Shown: positions 63,188 to 64,000 of the stretch, piece by piece
How positions within the stretch are numbered: position 1 is the first letter of the stretch
Layout: the number at the start of each line of letters is the position of its first letter
Assembly: GCF_008364825.1 (NCBI RefSeq)
Contig: NZ_VTTO01000010.1
Span: forward strand, 62,001 to 126,000
Direction: 5' to 3'
DNA length: 64,000 bases
DNA from: Azospirillum sp. B21
GTDB taxonomy: Bacteria > Pseudomonadota > Alphaproteobacteria > Azospirillales > Azospirillaceae
Notes under the pieces: generated by a model
Told to the model about the DNA's origin: nothing
Databases searched by the model: none
The model's input: only the letters and a program-made list of their open reading frames with translations
Position numbers and translations under genes: made by a program

Positions 63188-64000
63188 TCAAGCCACCCCC
63201 CGCAATTCCTCCGCCCGGCTAAGATCCACGCTGACCAGTTGCGACACCCCTCGCTCCACCATGGTCACGCCGAACAGACGGTCGACGCGCGCCATGGTCA
63301 GGCGGTGGTGGGTGATGATGAGGAAGCGGGTGTCGCCTTCGCGCGCGATGTCCTCCACCAGATCGCAGAAGCGGCCGACATTCGCCTCGTCCAGCGGGGC
63401 GTCGACCTCGTCCAGAACGCAGATCGGCGCCGGGTTCGACCGGAAGACGGCGAACAGCAGGGACAGTGCGGTCAAGGCCTGCTCGCCGCCCGACAGCAAT
63501 GAGAGCACCTGCAGCTTCTTGCCCGGCGGACTGGCGTAAATCTCAAGGCCGGCGTTCAGCGGGTCCTCGGCATTGACCAGCTCCAGATAGGCCTTGCCGC
63601 CGCCGAACAGACGGGTGAACAGCTCCTGGAAGTCGCGGTTGACCACGTCGAAGCTGGCGACCAGCCGTTCGCGCGCCTCGCGGTTCAGGCTGGCGATGCC
63701 CTGGCGCAGGCGGGCGATGGCGGCGGTCAGGTCCTCGCGTTCGCCATGCAGGCCGGTGATCTGGGTTTCCAACTCCTCCGCCTCGATCTCGGCGCGCAGG
63801 TTCACCGGCCCCATGTTCTCGCGTTCGCGCGTCAGCTTGTCGAGCCGGGCTTCCACCGCCGCCGCATCGGGCACCGGTTCGGCGGGGTCGAGGTCGGCGG
63901 CGGCGCGGGTGTCCTCCGGCCGGCAGTCCAGCCGTTCGGCGATGCGCTCCGTCAGGGTGCGTTCCTGCTGGAGGGCGGCGGACACCGCAGCCTCGGCACG
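63188..64000 (-). CDS. smc: Chromosome segregation ATPase SMC, C-terminal part
   Basis: The last ~270 residues of SMC; the rest lies beyond the right edge. After the end of the second coiled coil (GPVNLRAEIEAEELETQI, a classic SMC segment) comes the C-terminal ATPase lobe: FGGGKAYLELVN, GLEIYASPPGKKLQVLSLLSGGEQALTALSLLFA (ABC-type signature), the Walker B segment PICVLDEVDAPLDEANVGRF, and FLIITHHRLTMARVDRLFGVTM with the switch His. SMC with ScpA/ScpB loads on chromosomes and compacts the origin region. The reading frame continues unbroken to the window end. Confidence 0.95.
   Translation of the reverse strand, partial: RAEAAVSAALQQERTLTERIAERLDCRPEDTRAAADLDPAEPVPDAAAVEARLDKLTRERENMGPVNLRAEIEAEELETQITGLHGEREDLTAAIARLRQGIASLNREARERLVASFDVVNRDFQELFTRLFGGGKAYLELVNAEDPLNAGLEIYASPPGKKLQVLSLLSGGEQALTALSLLFAVFRSNPAPICVLDEVDAPLDEANVGRFCDLVEDIAREGDTRFLIITHHRLTMARVDRLFGVTMVERGVSQLVSVDLSRAEELRGVA

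Overview
The window is GC-rich, densely coded chromosomal DNA. It has long GC-driven shadow frames on the strand opposite most genes. Gene content and protein style (pyruvate:ferredoxin oxidoreductase NifJ, a MexEF-type pump, PolA with proofreading, PotFGHI/PuuAB, a giant type I secreted adhesin) point to an alphaproteobacterium, most likely Azospirillum or a close Rhodospirillales relative. This placement is inferred from protein similarity recalled by eye, not from a search. I saw no rRNA, tRNA, CRISPR array or insertion sequence.

Layout. 1-7.2 kb: a hexuronate region with uxaB (cut by the left edge), nifJ and an ExuT-type transporter. Four copies of one AT-rich operator overlap predicted -10 boxes here, and one of them drives a candidate ~96-nt small RNA. 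7.2-8.7 kb: a HAD hydrolase and a MarR-type regulator. 8.7-30 kb: a 5158-residue repeat adhesin, divergent from its type I exporter. The exporter's two ABC half-transporters are fused into one polypeptide, followed by an HlyD adaptor. 30-36.6 kb: an alpha/beta-hydrolase-fold protein without its serine nucleophile, an RND efflux pair, and a beta-lactamase-fold serine hydrolase. 36.6-42 kb: an unknown protein, polA, an orphan OmpR-type response regulator and an orphan periplasmic binding protein.

42.5-46.9 kb: a Sia-type signalling operon (phosphatase, kinase, SiaC switch, diguanylate cyclase). An inserted soluble histidine kinase has an N-terminus that is a clear copy of the one on the cyclase. 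46.9-62 kb: an AI-2E-family membrane protein, then polyamine genes (aguA, potFGHI, puuA, puuB). These are interrupted by a two-gene unit: a three-domain fusion (GT87-like glycosyltransferase, HAD phosphatase, UbiA-type phosphoribosyltransferase) and a small SMR/EamA membrane protein. That unit looks like a decaprenyl-phosphate-arabinose donor/transfer module. 62-64 kb: an unknown protein and the C-terminal part of SMC. Two large composite inverted repeats sit right after nifJ and between the last two genes.

How it fits together (inference). The adhesin and its exporter, the c-di-GMP-producing Sia pathway and the arabinan-like module all concern the cell surface and aggregation. The hexuronate and polyamine genes fit a plant-associated life with pectin sugars and plant amines as nutrients.
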